This document shows positions 1-9,065 of a stretch of DNA of 64,000 nt, piece by piece. The DNA lies in NCBI GenBank assembly GCA_020161435.1, contig JAIUNV010000003.1, positions 186,001 to 250,000 on the forward strand, given 5' to 3'. Both the position numbers and the translations under genes were made by a program. The notes beneath the pieces are model-generated. The model was not told the DNA's origin. It made no database searches and saw only the letters and a program-made list of their open reading frames with translations. Position 1 is the first letter of the stretch. Each line of letters begins with the position of its first letter. Source of the DNA: Bacteroidota bacterium (lineage in GTDB: Bacteria; Bacteroidota; Bacteroidia; Chitinophagales; Chitinophagaceae).

Positions 1-573
1 GAAATGATGAAAGACATTGACCTGACGCCGGAACAAAAAGTGGCTATGCAAAAGCTGCAAGATGAATTGCGCCAGCAAATGCAAGCCCTCAACCGCAATG
101 AAAGCATTACGGTAAAAGAACAACGCGACCGCCGCGAAGCCTTGCTGAAAAAACACAAAGAAGCGGTAGACAAACTGCTGACAGCCGATCAGAAAAAACA
201 ACTGGCCGACAAACGTGCCAAGGCCCGTGCCAAAGCGGGTGAAATGCAAGCGCAATACCTGGCCAAAATGGCCGACAAACTACAACTCAGCACAGAGCAG
301 GTAGCCAAAGTGAAAGCCAGCCATACAACGGTAAAAACAAAAATGGATGCAGTGCTGAAAAACGACAAACTGAGCCGCGAAGAACGCAAAGCCAGCATGG
401 ATAAAATTAAAGCTGAACATGAACAAGCCATGGCAAGCATTTTAAACGCCGACCAACTGAAGCAGTGGAAAGAACTGCGTCAGCAAGGGCCAAAGCCGGG
501 CATGCACAAAGGCGGCAAGGGCATGCATCGTCATCATGAAGGCATGCGCAATGGTCCGACCGCTGCCAAGTAA
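1..573 (+). CDS. Spy/CpxP-like LTXXQ protein, 5' truncated by the window
   Basis: The reading frame is open at the left edge (a GAA codon precedes the first Met), so the true start and probably a signal peptide lie outside the window. The visible 190 residues are almost entirely charged helix. They contain two LTxxQ-type motifs (LTPEQ near the start and LSTEQ near residue 95), as in the periplasmic Spy/CpxP chaperone superfamily. The C-terminus is a His/Gly/Met-rich tail (GMHKGGKGMHRHHEG) that could bind metal; that is inference. Spy-like proteins act in the envelope as ATP-independent chaperones. A strong hairpin terminator follows the stop codon. The family call is reasonable but rests on short motifs and composition. 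Confidence 0.6.
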   Translation, partial: EMMKDIDLTPEQKVAMQKLQDELRQQMQALNRNESITVKEQRDRREALLKKHKEAVDKLLTADQKKQLADKRAKARAKAGEMQAQYLAKMADKLQLSTEQVAKVKASHTTVKTKMDAVLKNDKLSREERKASMDKIKAEHEQAMASILNADQLKQWKELRQQGPKPGMHKGGKGMHRHHEGMRNGPTAAK

Positions 574-594
574 ACAGTAACGTTTCCTTTATTA

Positions 595-625
595 CAGCCG
601 GCTGCATAATGCAGCCGGCTGTTGT
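595..625 (+). terminator. rho-independent terminator after the Spy-like gene
   Basis: An 11-bp G+C-rich perfect stem (cagccggctgc / gcagccggctg) with a 5-nt ataat loop is followed by ttgtttt. It separates the Spy-like gene from the pseudouridine synthase. Confidence 0.85.
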
Positions 626-717
626 TTTACCATACCCTTACCATGGCTGGCCAAAGCCATGTTTGTTTGCTGGCCACAATAGAAGCATCTTTGCAGCACT
701 GCACAAAAGCAGCATCC

Positions 718-1722
718 ATGGGTAATTTTGATAAATTTTCGAAGAAAGAAATAACCGGGGCCAAAAAGAAAGAGGCTTACAGGCAAGACAAACGTCAGGC
801 CAAACAAGAAACCGCCGCTTTTTTTAAAGCCAAAAAAGCACAACAAAAAAAGGGCAGCATTCCTGTGGATGCCTTTGAAAAGAAAGGGCCGGTGGCTGCT
901 AAAAAAACGGTGGACAAAAAAGCTGTAGACAGCAAAGGCATAAAGCCTGAGTTGAAAATCGGGGCCGCATCAAATAACAGCGCCGTGCCTTTGGAAGATC
1001 AGATGCCCCTCAATAAATACCTGGCTCATGGTGGCATTTGCAGCCGCCGCGATGCTGCTATAATGGTAAAAGAAGGCAAGGTGAAAGTGAACGGGCAAGT
1101 GGTACTGGAACCCGCCTACAAAGTGCAGCCCGACGATATCATTATTGCCAATGGTAAAAAAGTACAACGCATAAAAAACCTGGTGTACATTTTACTGAAC
1201 AAACCCAAAGATTTCATTACCACTGCCAGCGACGATAAAGGCCGCAAAACAGTGATGGACATTATAAAAACGGCTACCACAGAGCGGGTGTATCCCGTAG
1301 GCCGGCTCGACAGAAATACAACGGGCGTTATGCTGCTCACCAACGACGGAGATCTGGCACAGCAGCTCACCCATCCAAAATTTGAGATCAAAAAAATATA
1401 CGAAGCCAAGCTGGATAAACCCATGACAAAGGCCGACCTTGACCAACTGGTACAAGGCATGACATTAGAGGATGGCCCCATTGCTGCCGACTCTGCTGCC
1501 TACGCCGACCCATCCGATAAATCGGTGATTGGTGTAGAAATTCACAGTGGCCGCAACCGAATTGTACGCCGCATGTTTGAGCACCTCGGCTACGATGTAA
1601 AAAACCTCGACCGGGTGATGTTTGCCAACCTCACCAAGAAAAATGTAGACCGCGGCAAATGGCGTTACCTCTCAGAAAAAGAAGTACGCTTGTTGAAGTA
1701 TTTTCAAAAGAGTAAAAAATGA
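718..1722 (+). CDS. 23S rRNA pseudouridine synthase, RsuA/RluB family
   Basis: This 334-residue protein isomerises a uridine in rRNA to pseudouridine. Residues 1-95 are a Lys/Ala-rich, probably disordered extension common in Bacteroidota members. An S4 RNA-binding domain follows (about 97-145, LNKYLAHGGICSRRDA). The catalytic domain carries the family signature GRLDRNTTG, with Asp198 as the expected catalytic aspartate, and ends with the RsuA/RluB-type segment HSGRNRIVRRMFEHLGYDV. An upstream in-frame Met at 622 would place the start inside the terminator stem, so ATG 718 (MGNFDKF) is preferred. The stop overlaps the next start by 4 nt (ATGA), implying translational coupling. RluB versus RluE/RluF-type specificity cannot be decided from sequence. 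Confidence 0.9.
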   Translation: MGNFDKFSKKEITGAKKKEAYRQDKRQAKQETAAFFKAKKAQQKKGSIPVDAFEKKGPVAAKKTVDKKAVDSKGIKPELKIGAASNNSAVPLEDQMPLNKYLAHGGICSRRDAAIMVKEGKVKVNGQVVLEPAYKVQPDDIIIANGKKVQRIKNLVYILLNKPKDFITTASDDKGRKTVMDIIKTATTERVYPVGRLDRNTTGVMLLTNDGDLAQQLTHPKFEIKKIYEAKLDKPMTKADLDQLVQGMTLEDGPIAADSAAYADPSDKSVIGVEIHSGRNRIVRRMFEHLGYDVKNLDRVMFANLTKKNVDRGKWRYLSEKEVRLLKYFQKSKK

Positions 1723-2357
1723 TTGTAGCGTTATTGGGCGCCACCGGTCTTACCGGGCAGCTTACCCTCGAAAGGTTGCTGCAACATGATGCTGTTACTT
1801 CAGTCATCGTGTTTGGCAGAAGGCCATCGCCTGTAACGCACCACAAATTGCAGCAGTTTCAACTGCAGGCACTGCCAGATACATTGCCAACTGTTGATGC
1901 CTTCATCTGCTGCATTGGCACCACCATTAAGAAAGCTGGCAGCAAAGCAGCATTTATTGAAGTGGACAGAACCTTGCCTGTACAACTGGCTACACAACTG
2001 CATGCACGTGGTTGCAGTTGCATGGCTGTGGTTTCTTCTATGTCCGCTTCGCCTTCTTCACCGTTTTTTTATACACGTGTAAAAGGCGATATGGAAGAAG
2101 ACCTGAAAAAAATTGGCTTCACTTCATTACACATACTACGTCCTTCTATCATTGACGGCTCAAGACAGGAAAGCCGACCGATGGAAAAGTTTGGTTTGGC
2201 ATTTACCAAACTCATGCATCCGCTGATGATGGGTTCGCTCCGGCATTACAAAGCCATTAAGGCCAGCGCCATTGCAGATGGACTGGTGCAATGTGTGTTG
2301 CAACAACACCCCGGGCAGTTTACATACCTGTCTGCCGATATTCCGAAAAATTCTTAG
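1719..2357 (+). CDS. NAD(P)-binding oxidoreductase, TIP30/HTATIP2-like
   Basis: A 212-residue Rossmann-fold protein of the atypical short-chain dehydrogenase group. The dinucleotide-binding glycine motif GATGLTG is at residues 7-13. An FGRRP segment typical of NADP-preferring members is near residue 32, and a YTRVKGDMEE segment near residue 118 matches the SDR YxxxK catalytic motif. The substrate is unknown; members of this group are usually annotated as NAD(P)H-binding or epimerase-like proteins. It overlaps the upstream pseudouridine synthase by 4 nt and is probably co-transcribed with it. Family assignment is secure, specific function is not. Confidence 0.8.
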   Translation: MIVALLGATGLTGQLTLERLLQHDAVTSVIVFGRRPSPVTHHKLQQFQLQALPDTLPTVDAFICCIGTTIKKAGSKAAFIEVDRTLPVQLATQLHARGCSCMAVVSSMSASPSSPFFYTRVKGDMEEDLKKIGFTSLHILRPSIIDGSRQESRPMEKFGLAFTKLMHPLMMGSLRHYKAIKASAIADGLVQCVLQQHPGQFTYLSADIPKNS

Positions 2358-2398
2358 CAAAGAAGTCAGTAGTATTGTTAGCATAACCCGAGAGGCTT

Positions 2399-3487
2399 AT
2401 GAAAAAAACACTCCTGATGTTGGCGGCTCTTTTGGCCATCCATTGCAGCTACGCACAACCTGCCAAACATTACGATATCATTGGCTACTATAGTGGCGAT
2501 GGCAAAGCATTGTCAGCATATCCCATTGAAAAACTCACTCAGCTCATTTTTAGTTTTTTGCACCTCAAAGGCAATGAACTGGCTTTCGACAATGAGCAGC
2601 GAAAGCAAGATTTGCTTCAGATTGTGGCCCTCAAAAACAAACGCAACCCATCCATGAAAGTGTTGATTTCGCTGGGTGGATGGGGCGGTTGTGCTACTTG
2701 CTCTCCCGTATTTGCTACGGCAGAAAACCGGCAGGCATTTGCCAACTCCGTACTGCAAATTTTGCAAACCACCCAAACAGATGGCATTGATTTGGATTGG
2801 GAATATCCCACTATTCCAGGCCCACCCGGCCATCCGTACAGCGCTGATGACAAAGCAAATTTTACGGATCTCATTCAGCGATTACGGAAAACGATGGGCA
2901 ACAAATACGAACTGAGTTTTGCAGCGGGTGGCTTCGATAAATTCATTGAGCAATCGGTGGATTGGGCCGCAGTTACGCCATTGGTTAACCGCATCAATTT
3001 GATGACCTATGACCTCATCAACGGCTATAGCAAAGTCACCGGTCACCACACAGCATTGTATAGCCGGCCATCACAAAAAGAATCGACCGACAACTGCGTA
3101 CAACAATTGCTTAAGCTGGGTGTACCGGCAAACAAACTGGTAATTGGTGCTGCTTTTTACAGCCGGGTATGGGCTAATGTAGCTGCTACCAACAATGGCC
3201 TCGACCAAAGCGGTCAACATACTGCAGGCGTTTCTTACAAACATTTTCAGGAGAAACTTACACCGGCACAAGGCTTCACTGCTTATTGGGACGACACAGC
3301 AAAAGCCACGCATTTTTACAATGCCGAAAAACAACTCTTTGCCACCACCGACGATCCACAATCCATTCAAGCAAAAGTGGCTTACATGAAAAAATACGGA
3401 TTGGGTGGCATCATGTTTTGGGAGCTACGAGAAGATGCGCCGGTAAATGGATTACTATCTGTATTGGAAGCTGAAGTAAAAGAATAA
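2399..3487 (+). CDS. Secreted glycoside hydrolase family 18 chitinase
   Basis: The 362-residue protein hydrolyses chitin or related GlcNAc polymers by the substrate-assisted GH18 mechanism. A Sec signal peptide (MKKTLLMLAALLAIHCSYA) ends near residue 19. The TIM barrel shows the SxGG motif (SLGGW, 91-95) and the DxxDxDxE motif (DGIDLDWE, 128-135), placing the catalytic acid at Glu135. The downstream MTYDL and FWELREDA segments match GH18 barrel strands. There is no carbohydrate-binding module and no T9SS sorting domain, so it is either periplasmic or released another way. It starts 41 nt after the preceding gene. The Cys-rich stretch GGCATCS could form a disulfide. Confidence 0.92.
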   Translation: MKKTLLMLAALLAIHCSYAQPAKHYDIIGYYSGDGKALSAYPIEKLTQLIFSFLHLKGNELAFDNEQRKQDLLQIVALKNKRNPSMKVLISLGGWGGCATCSPVFATAENRQAFANSVLQILQTTQTDGIDLDWEYPTIPGPPGHPYSADDKANFTDLIQRLRKTMGNKYELSFAAGGFDKFIEQSVDWAAVTPLVNRINLMTYDLINGYSKVTGHHTALYSRPSQKESTDNCVQQLLKLGVPANKLVIGAAFYSRVWANVAATNNGLDQSGQHTAGVSYKHFQEKLTPAQGFTAYWDDTAKATHFYNAEKQLFATTDDPQSIQAKVAYMKKYGLGGIMFWELREDAPVNGLLSVLEAEVKE

Positions 3488-3500
3488 ATACAAACACGTG

Positions 3501-4361
3501 ATGCTTCGCAGCAGAATAGCACCCACACCCAGCGGCTTCTTACACGAAGGCAACATCGCCGCTTTTTTATACACCTGGCTGCTGGTACAAAAAGCCAATG
3601 GCGAACTCCTGCTGCGCATTGACGACCTCGACAATGAACGTTTTCGTGAAGCCTACCTGAACTACATTTTTGAAGTATTGCAAGCCACTGGCATAAGCTA
3701 TCAAACAGGGCCGACAAATGCGCAAGAATGTCACACTCAATGGTCGCAACAGCTGCGCCTGCCGATGTACGAAATATACCTGCAACAACTGTGGCAAACC
3801 GGCCATTTATATGCCTGCACTTGCAGCCGGCAACAAATAGCAAAACATCAGTGCAAATGCTTTCAACAAAAACTGCCGCAGCATACACCCCAAGCTGCAT
3901 GGCGATTGCATATACCCGACAACACCAATATTCAATGGCATGATGAAGCGTTGAGCAATGTAAGTATACAACTGAACGAAGTGCAGCATGCACCCATAGT
4001 GAAACGCAGCAATGGACTACCCGCCTATCACATTGCATCCTTAGCCGACGATGTGCATTTCGGCATCAACTGCATTGTACGGGGTGAAGATTTATTATCG
4101 TCTACTGCTTTGCAATTGCACATCGCATCGCTGCTACAATTGGATGCATTTCTACAATGTCGTTTTCTTCATCACCCATTGATGCAGAGTGAAACGGGCG
4201 AAAAGATATCGAAGTCTGCAGGTGATGCCCATTTGCAAATGCACCCTCCATTACCAGATATCCGACGTTGTATTCAGCAACTTGTTCAATGGTTTCCGCA
4301 ACAGTTTGATAACAATGCTACTGCAAATACTGCAGCAGATTTACTCAACTATATGCTATAA
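3501..4361 (+). CDS. gluQ: Glutamyl-Q tRNA(Asp) synthetase-like protein
   Basis: A truncated glutamyl-tRNA synthetase paralogue of 286 residues, lacking the anticodon-binding half of GluRS. This is the architecture of GluQRS, which attaches glutamate to the queuosine base of tRNA(Asp). Visible features are the N-terminal RIAPTPSGF segment, the RIDDLD motif (39-44), a CTC...CKC cluster (YACTCSRQQIAKHQCKC) resembling the family zinc site, and a KMSKS-type loop EKISKSAG. The HIGH-equivalent reads FLHEGN, where HLGN is usual. A GTG at 3498 directly precedes ATG 3501; the ATG is preferred. It lies 13 nt after the chitinase stop, so the two may be co-transcribed. Confidence 0.8.
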   Translation: MLRSRIAPTPSGFLHEGNIAAFLYTWLLVQKANGELLLRIDDLDNERFREAYLNYIFEVLQATGISYQTGPTNAQECHTQWSQQLRLPMYEIYLQQLWQTGHLYACTCSRQQIAKHQCKCFQQKLPQHTPQAAWRLHIPDNTNIQWHDEALSNVSIQLNEVQHAPIVKRSNGLPAYHIASLADDVHFGINCIVRGEDLLSSTALQLHIASLLQLDAFLQCRFLHHPLMQSETGEKISKSAGDAHLQMHPPLPDIRRCIQQLVQWFPQQFDNNATANTAADLLNYML

Positions 4362-4398
4362 GAAAGGCTGCTCTGCAATAAGCAGAACAGCCTTTCTT
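4360..4398. terminator. bidirectional terminator between convergent genes
   Basis: An 11-bp perfect outer stem (aagaaaggctg / cagcctttctt) encloses an inner tctgc/gcaga stem with an aata-type loop. The A/T-flanked arms would give T-tracts on both strands, serving gluQ (plus) and the lipoprotein gene (minus). Confidence 0.8.
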
Positions 4399-4420
4399 AC
4401 TACCTTGATGTCTCATTGAA

Positions 4421-4969
4421 TTATTGAACCCGAATGTTAAAATTCAATTCGATATCTGTTTCACCTTTGGTGATTGGGTCGCCGGCAGCCTTGATACCAC
4501 CAGGCTTGTGCTTCAATACCACTTTTACAGTACCTGTACTTGCATCACCTGTTACCCAACGTGCGGTAGTACCCAAGGGCAAACCATTTGCATCATTGTT
4601 TAAATTGGAAATGGTGACGTTGGCTGCAGATACAACAAAATAGAACTGATGCTCGTCTCCTTCTTCTTTTACTTCATCGGTAATATCAACGGCTGGCGTT
4701 TTTGATTCATCTTTCAGCTCAATGGCCATGTCGTAGGTTTTACCGGGAGCCAGCACAATGTTGTCGAAAGCAGTTGGTGCATTACCACCATCGCCATCTA
4801 TATCTCTAAACGTAAATGTGCTTACGTTAGTAGTTCCTGTTTCTGTAAACTTGAGTTGTACTGTTGTAATCAACTCCTCTTCATTCAACTCTTCTTTGTT
4901 CTTCTTACAACCTGTAGCTATGCTTGCAACAACTACCAGGCCGAGCAGCATTTTCTGATACTTCTTCAT
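4421..4969 (-). CDS. Small lipoprotein paired with a TonB-dependent receptor
   Basis: The 182-residue protein has a lipoprotein signal (MKKYQKMLLGLVVVASIATGC) with the acylated Cys at residue 21, followed by an acidic/lysine tether (KKNKEELNEEE). The rest is predicted beta-rich and includes an RDIDGDGGNAP segment and an acidic DEVKEEGDEHQFYF stretch. Proteins of this type are repeatedly seen beside Bacteroidota TonB receptors, and I recall them carrying the uninformative name 'type 1 periplasmic binding fold superfamily protein'. The gene lies 38 nt downstream of the TonB receptor on the same strand, so an operon is likely. A role as a ligand-binding surface or periplasmic partner is inference. 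Confidence 0.75.
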   Translation of the reverse strand: MKKYQKMLLGLVVVASIATGCKKNKEELNEEELITTVQLKFTETGTTNVSTFTFRDIDGDGGNAPTAFDNIVLAPGKTYDMAIELKDESKTPAVDITDEVKEEGDEHQFYFVVSAANVTISNLNNDANGLPLGTTARWVTGDASTGTVKVVLKHKPGGIKAAGDPITKGETDIELNFNIRVQ

Positions 4970-5007
4970 AGCTTTTTTGTTCTTATTTGGATTTGAAAAT
5001 TGGAAAC

Positions 5008-7407
5008 TTATTTACCTATGGGCACCTGCACTTTAAAAGCAATGTTGATGCCCATTTCATCGGCATAATACCTGAAAGCATTCATGTAATCGCGGTACAC
5101 CGTGTTGAGCAAATTGCTACCTGTGAGCAACCACTTCACCGGCTTTTTGCCAATGGTTTGCGTAATGCCTGCTTCCATGCCCAGCAAATGATAGGCAGCC
5201 GGTGGCGCCGCATAATCGCTGGCCATTTGTTTGCTGCCATTGGGTAGCGTAACTTCTATATCGCCGGTAGCCGGCACCCTTGTTTGCTCCAGCACCCATT
5301 GCCATTGCAATTTGATAAACGGATCTTTCCAACGCTTGCCATCTGCAAACTGATAAGTCAATGCATTCTCGAACCGGTCGGCAGGCATTTGAATAATCCA
5401 GTCGTTTGCCTTTTTATCAAAAGCTCTTACAAATGATGCTTTTAACTGCCATGCAATATGACTATTGAATGCATATTGCGATGAAAAATCAACTCCACTG
5501 ATACGAGCATTTGTTTGATCGTACAAGAACGTGGGGAATGCACCACGAATGGTAAGCTGTGGCGGAAAAGTAGGTCGCAGAAAAATGAAATCGTTGATTT
5601 GCTTGTGGTACCAAACCACTTCTGCCTGCCAGTTTTTGCGCTGTACATTCAGCGACAGCATCACACTGTTGGCCCGTTCCGGATTGAGATTCGGATTACC
5701 TTTTTCAATGCGGGCTGAACCATGATGCAAGCCATCGCTGTATAGTTCATTTACCTGTGGCGCCCGCCATGCAGTACTCAGGTTGATGGCTGCTGTGAGC
5801 CAGTCATTCAAGTGATAGCTGGCGCCGCCATTGGCACTCAGGCTACCATAGTTTCTATCGTAATAAGTGCGGCCGTTATTACGGTTGATGTCGAAGATGC
5901 TGCGAACATCGTATCGTACACCCAACTCTGCAGCAAATTGTTTGTGACTGTATTTTTCAATCGCAAATACGCCAGCGTTAATCGCCTGATAGTTAGGTAT
6001 AAAAAACCTTTGTGAATAGCTATTCAGTTGGTAAGATGATTGCACCCCCACCGAGCCACGAATTTGCTTTCCTGCATAATGATCCCATACTACGTCGGCT
6101 CCTACTGTTTGCAAACTAATGTCTAATTGTGGTGCATTACTACTGCTGCTAAAGCGTTTGATATCGTATTCTCTCCGCCAGTTGTATTGATAAGAAACAA
6201 TAGCATTCAACCGGCTGTTGGTCCCCGTTTTTACAAAGGCTTTGGCCTTGGCCAAATGGTGTTGTATTTGCTGATTCGGCCTGTCGATGTTGTAAGTAAA
6301 CGGAGCATCGGTAACATATGCCGGCGGTTGCCCGTTGTTGATGATGTTCATCAAGTCTGTTACGTTGCCAATATGTGCTCCAGAGAAAATTCCGAGTTTG
6401 GTATTGAACTGGCTGTAAAACAACTCCAGTCCTTTATTTGGTTTTTTCCAACCAGCGGCAGTAGAAAAATTCATTTCCTGCATGCCGGAGTTGGCCAACC
6501 AATAATTAGGCGTTCGGGCATTGCCGCCCCGCTTGAACGTGCCTTGCACCCGCCACGAAAAAGCAGGATGTTTTTTGGCATTGCCCTCTATCATGCCCGA
6601 CATAAATGCCTGTCGGTTATTGCTGAAAAAACCAGTAGAAATTTCACCCCCGATACCGGGCTGATATCGCAGCAGTTTGGGCTCTACCAACACTACACCA
6701 CCAATGGCATCTGCCCCGTAGCGCAGCGTACTGGCGCCTTTAATAACGGTTAATCTGTTGGCAATAAACGGATCTATCTCCGGTGCATGTTCGCTACCCC
6801 ACTGCTGGCCCTCCTGACGAATGCCATTGTTAAGCATCAGCACCCGGTTGCTGTGCAGGCCATGTATTACCGGCTTGGCAATATTAGTGCCCGTTTGTAG
6901 CATGGTTACGCCACTCAATCGTTGCAATGCTTCTGCCAATGATTGCCCTCTTGTGGCATCCATTTCTTTTCCCTTCAGCTCTGCGCCAATGGCTCCGGAT
7001 TTGGTATTGGCCGCCGCCACCACGGTTACTTCCTGCAGTTCATTTACTGTATGGGGCATTACAAAACTCAGCTGCACATCTTTTTGCACATGCACATGCA
7101 TTTGTACCGGGCGGCATTGGTTGTGGGTTACTTTCACAGTGTAGTTGCCGGGGCAAATACCTTTGAGCAGAAAACGACCCTCAGCATCCGTCACCCCTTT
7201 TTCGCCGGTTTCGATGATGGTGATGGTAGCCGCCGACAAAGGTTGCTTCGTGTCTTCATCGGTTACAGTGCCGGCAATGCTGAGTATACATTGAGCCATA
7301 GCCACCAACTGCCAAAGCATGCCTGCCAGCAACAGCAACGCTGTTTTAGCAATACCACGCCAAGCCTTTTTGGGCCTTTGAATCTGGGAATTCGTTTTTG
7401 TAACCAC
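5008..7407 (-). CDS. TonB-dependent outer membrane receptor
   Basis: A 799-residue outer membrane transporter driven by TonB/ExbBD. Order of domains: signal peptide (hydrophobic segment about 20-38), carboxypeptidase-regulatory-like domain (about 44-120, IAGTVTDEDTKQPLSAATI), plug (about 130-235, with LSGVTML and INxxxV-type strands) and a C-terminal 22-strand-type barrel. The plug segment GQQWGSEHAPEIDPF resembles that of receptors related to zinc or metal transport, and the regulatory domain has a HVHV motif; a metal substrate is only a hint. The start is GTG 7407 because TAA lies four codons upstream and no ATG is available. A consensus -7 box ends only 4 nt before it. The downstream lipoprotein is its probable partner. 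Confidence 0.9.
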   Translation of the reverse strand: MVTKTNSQIQRPKKAWRGIAKTALLLLAGMLWQLVAMAQCILSIAGTVTDEDTKQPLSAATITIIETGEKGVTDAEGRFLLKGICPGNYTVKVTHNQCRPVQMHVHVQKDVQLSFVMPHTVNELQEVTVVAAANTKSGAIGAELKGKEMDATRGQSLAEALQRLSGVTMLQTGTNIAKPVIHGLHSNRVLMLNNGIRQEGQQWGSEHAPEIDPFIANRLTVIKGASTLRYGADAIGGVVLVEPKLLRYQPGIGGEISTGFFSNNRQAFMSGMIEGNAKKHPAFSWRVQGTFKRGGNARTPNYWLANSGMQEMNFSTAAGWKKPNKGLELFYSQFNTKLGIFSGAHIGNVTDLMNIINNGQPPAYVTDAPFTYNIDRPNQQIQHHLAKAKAFVKTGTNSRLNAIVSYQYNWRREYDIKRFSSSSNAPQLDISLQTVGADVVWDHYAGKQIRGSVGVQSSYQLNSYSQRFFIPNYQAINAGVFAIEKYSHKQFAAELGVRYDVRSIFDINRNNGRTYYDRNYGSLSANGGASYHLNDWLTAAINLSTAWRAPQVNELYSDGLHHGSARIEKGNPNLNPERANSVMLSLNVQRKNWQAEVVWYHKQINDFIFLRPTFPPQLTIRGAFPTFLYDQTNARISGVDFSSQYAFNSHIAWQLKASFVRAFDKKANDWIIQMPADRFENALTYQFADGKRWKDPFIKLQWQWVLEQTRVPATGDIEVTLPNGSKQMASDYAAPPAAYHLLGMEAGITQTIGKKPVKWLLTGSNLLNTVYRDYMNAFRYYADEMGINIAFKVQVPIGK

Positions 7408-7411
7408 GTTG

Positions 7412-7446
7412 CAAATTTATAAGTGCAGGCATATTGCTGCCCAAAA
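7412..7446 (-). promoter_or_regulatory. Bacteroidota-type promoter of the TonB receptor gene
   Basis: On the minus strand TAAATTTG (7419-7412) matches TAnnTTTG exactly. A TTTTG at 7446-7442 lies 22 nt upstream as the -33 element. The GTG start codon is only 4 nt downstream of the -7 box. Confidence 0.6.
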
Positions 7447-7480
7447 ATTTATTGCAACATTTTTTTGCAACAAGTAAAGT

Positions 7481-9052
7481 TTAACGAAGCTTCATCATGA
7501 GGCAAACTTTGGTGTCGGTGCCGTTTTGTAGGCGGGCATAGTAGCTGCCTGCCGGCAAAGTGCCGCCCTGAAAAACCACCCGGTCGGTAGTGGGGCCCAC
7601 ATAGTCTTTATCGAGCAGCACCGCAATCACCCGGCCGGTCATGTCAATGACTTGCAGTAAAGTATGGCCACCATTGCTTGTAAACTCGATAGTGGTTTGG
7701 CTCTCAAACGGGTTAGGATAGTTACGGATTTTTCCCGCACTGGCAGCAGGTGGTGTAATGCCACAGCCTGTTCCATTCACCACTGGCAGGCGTTGAAAAT
7801 TTTTGAGCAGCAGGCCCTGAATGGTGGTATTGTCTACACAAAACCAACTCTCCAAAATGCTGGCATACACACTGCGGAAATCGTATTGAAAAGCCACATT
7901 ATCCTGCACTGTGGGGTTGGCAGGAATAATAGGATTGGTGCCCACTACACCAGGCTGTACATTTTTACCAAACAAAAAAACCGGGGCCGCAGCACCATGG
8001 TCGGTGCCTACGCTGCCGTTGCTTTTGATGCGCCGGCCAAACTCACTAAAGGTCATGCCGAGTACCCGGTCTTCTACCCCCAAAAACTTCAGGTCATCCT
8101 GAAAAGCTTTTACTGCATCGCTGAGTGTTTTCAACAGATTTGCATGGGTGCCCGTGGTTTTATCGGTATTGTTTACCTGATTGGCGTGGTTATCGAAACC
8201 ACCCATGCTTACCATGTACACCCTTGTTTTCAAGCCGCCTTTTACCAAACGGGCAACAATTTTGAGTTGGTCGGCCAGGCTGTTGCCTGTGGGGTACGCA
8301 GACTGCTGCACTACTTTGGCAGCAGCAGTTTTAATAGTGTCGGCGTACTGTTGGGTTTGCCGGGCTACGGTGCGGATGTAAGTCAGTTCTTTACCTGCAG
8401 GTGTATTGGGTGCTGTGTCTTGTACACCATTTACCAAATTGTAAAAACTACTGGGGTTGGTAATGCTCATGCCCATGTTTACCGCCGGGCCTTGCAGCGC
8501 CAACGATGTAACCGAACCAATTTGTATGGCCACAGGATCGGGCATGTTGCTGTTGGGATAACCCGATGGATAATTGGGATAGTATTGGTTGAGGTAGCGG
8601 CCCGCCCAACCAGAGTTCACAAACTGATTGCTGTCGCTGGCACTCATCCAAATATCCGTAGCTCTGAAATGCGAAAAGTTGGGTGAAGGATAACCCACGG
8701 CCTGCACAATGGCCATTTTACCATCGTTGTACAAAGATTGCATACCCGCCATAGCGGTATGCAAACCGGTGGCTTTGTTGTTGGTGAGGCTAAGCACTTT
8801 ACTTTCCGGAATGGCAATATTGCTGCGGGCATTGTTATAGAGGCTGTACTGATCCAGCGGAATCACGGTATTCAATCCATCGTTGCCACCATTAAGTTGC
8901 ACCAATACCAGCACGTGGTCGGTATCTTCTGCCAGGCCAAACATGTCGAAAAATGGAGAGGCTTCGCCAAAAGCTTTTACCGAAAAACCACCTACCAATG
9001 CAGGCAGTGTTACGCCTTGTAGTGTTTGTTGTAAAAAGGAACGTCTTTTCAT
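7481..9052 (-). CDS. DUF1501 protein with T9SS type A sorting domain
   Basis: The 523-residue protein begins with a twin-arginine-like signal (MKRRSFLQQTL). The DUF1501 domain, related to the sulfatase/alkaline-phosphatase-like fold, follows, with LVQLNGGNDGLN near residue 50 and TFSEFGRRIKSNGSVGTDHG in the second half. The last 80 residues form a T9SS type A C-terminal domain beginning IRNYPNPFESQTTIEF, which would direct the protein to the cell surface. A GTG one codon upstream (9055) is a possible alternative start; ATG 9052 fits the signal. It lies 13 nt downstream of the DUF1800 gene, the usual genomic pairing. Biochemical function is unknown. Confidence 0.88.
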   Translation of the reverse strand: MKRRSFLQQTLQGVTLPALVGGFSVKAFGEASPFFDMFGLAEDTDHVLVLVQLNGGNDGLNTVIPLDQYSLYNNARSNIAIPESKVLSLTNNKATGLHTAMAGMQSLYNDGKMAIVQAVGYPSPNFSHFRATDIWMSASDSNQFVNSGWAGRYLNQYYPNYPSGYPNSNMPDPVAIQIGSVTSLALQGPAVNMGMSITNPSSFYNLVNGVQDTAPNTPAGKELTYIRTVARQTQQYADTIKTAAAKVVQQSAYPTGNSLADQLKIVARLVKGGLKTRVYMVSMGGFDNHANQVNNTDKTTGTHANLLKTLSDAVKAFQDDLKFLGVEDRVLGMTFSEFGRRIKSNGSVGTDHGAAAPVFLFGKNVQPGVVGTNPIIPANPTVQDNVAFQYDFRSVYASILESWFCVDNTTIQGLLLKNFQRLPVVNGTGCGITPPAASAGKIRNYPNPFESQTTIEFTSNGGHTLLQVIDMTGRVIAVLLDKDYVGPTTDRVVFQGGTLPAGSYYARLQNGTDTKVCLMMKLR

Positions 9053-9065
9053 CACTGTTGTGCAT

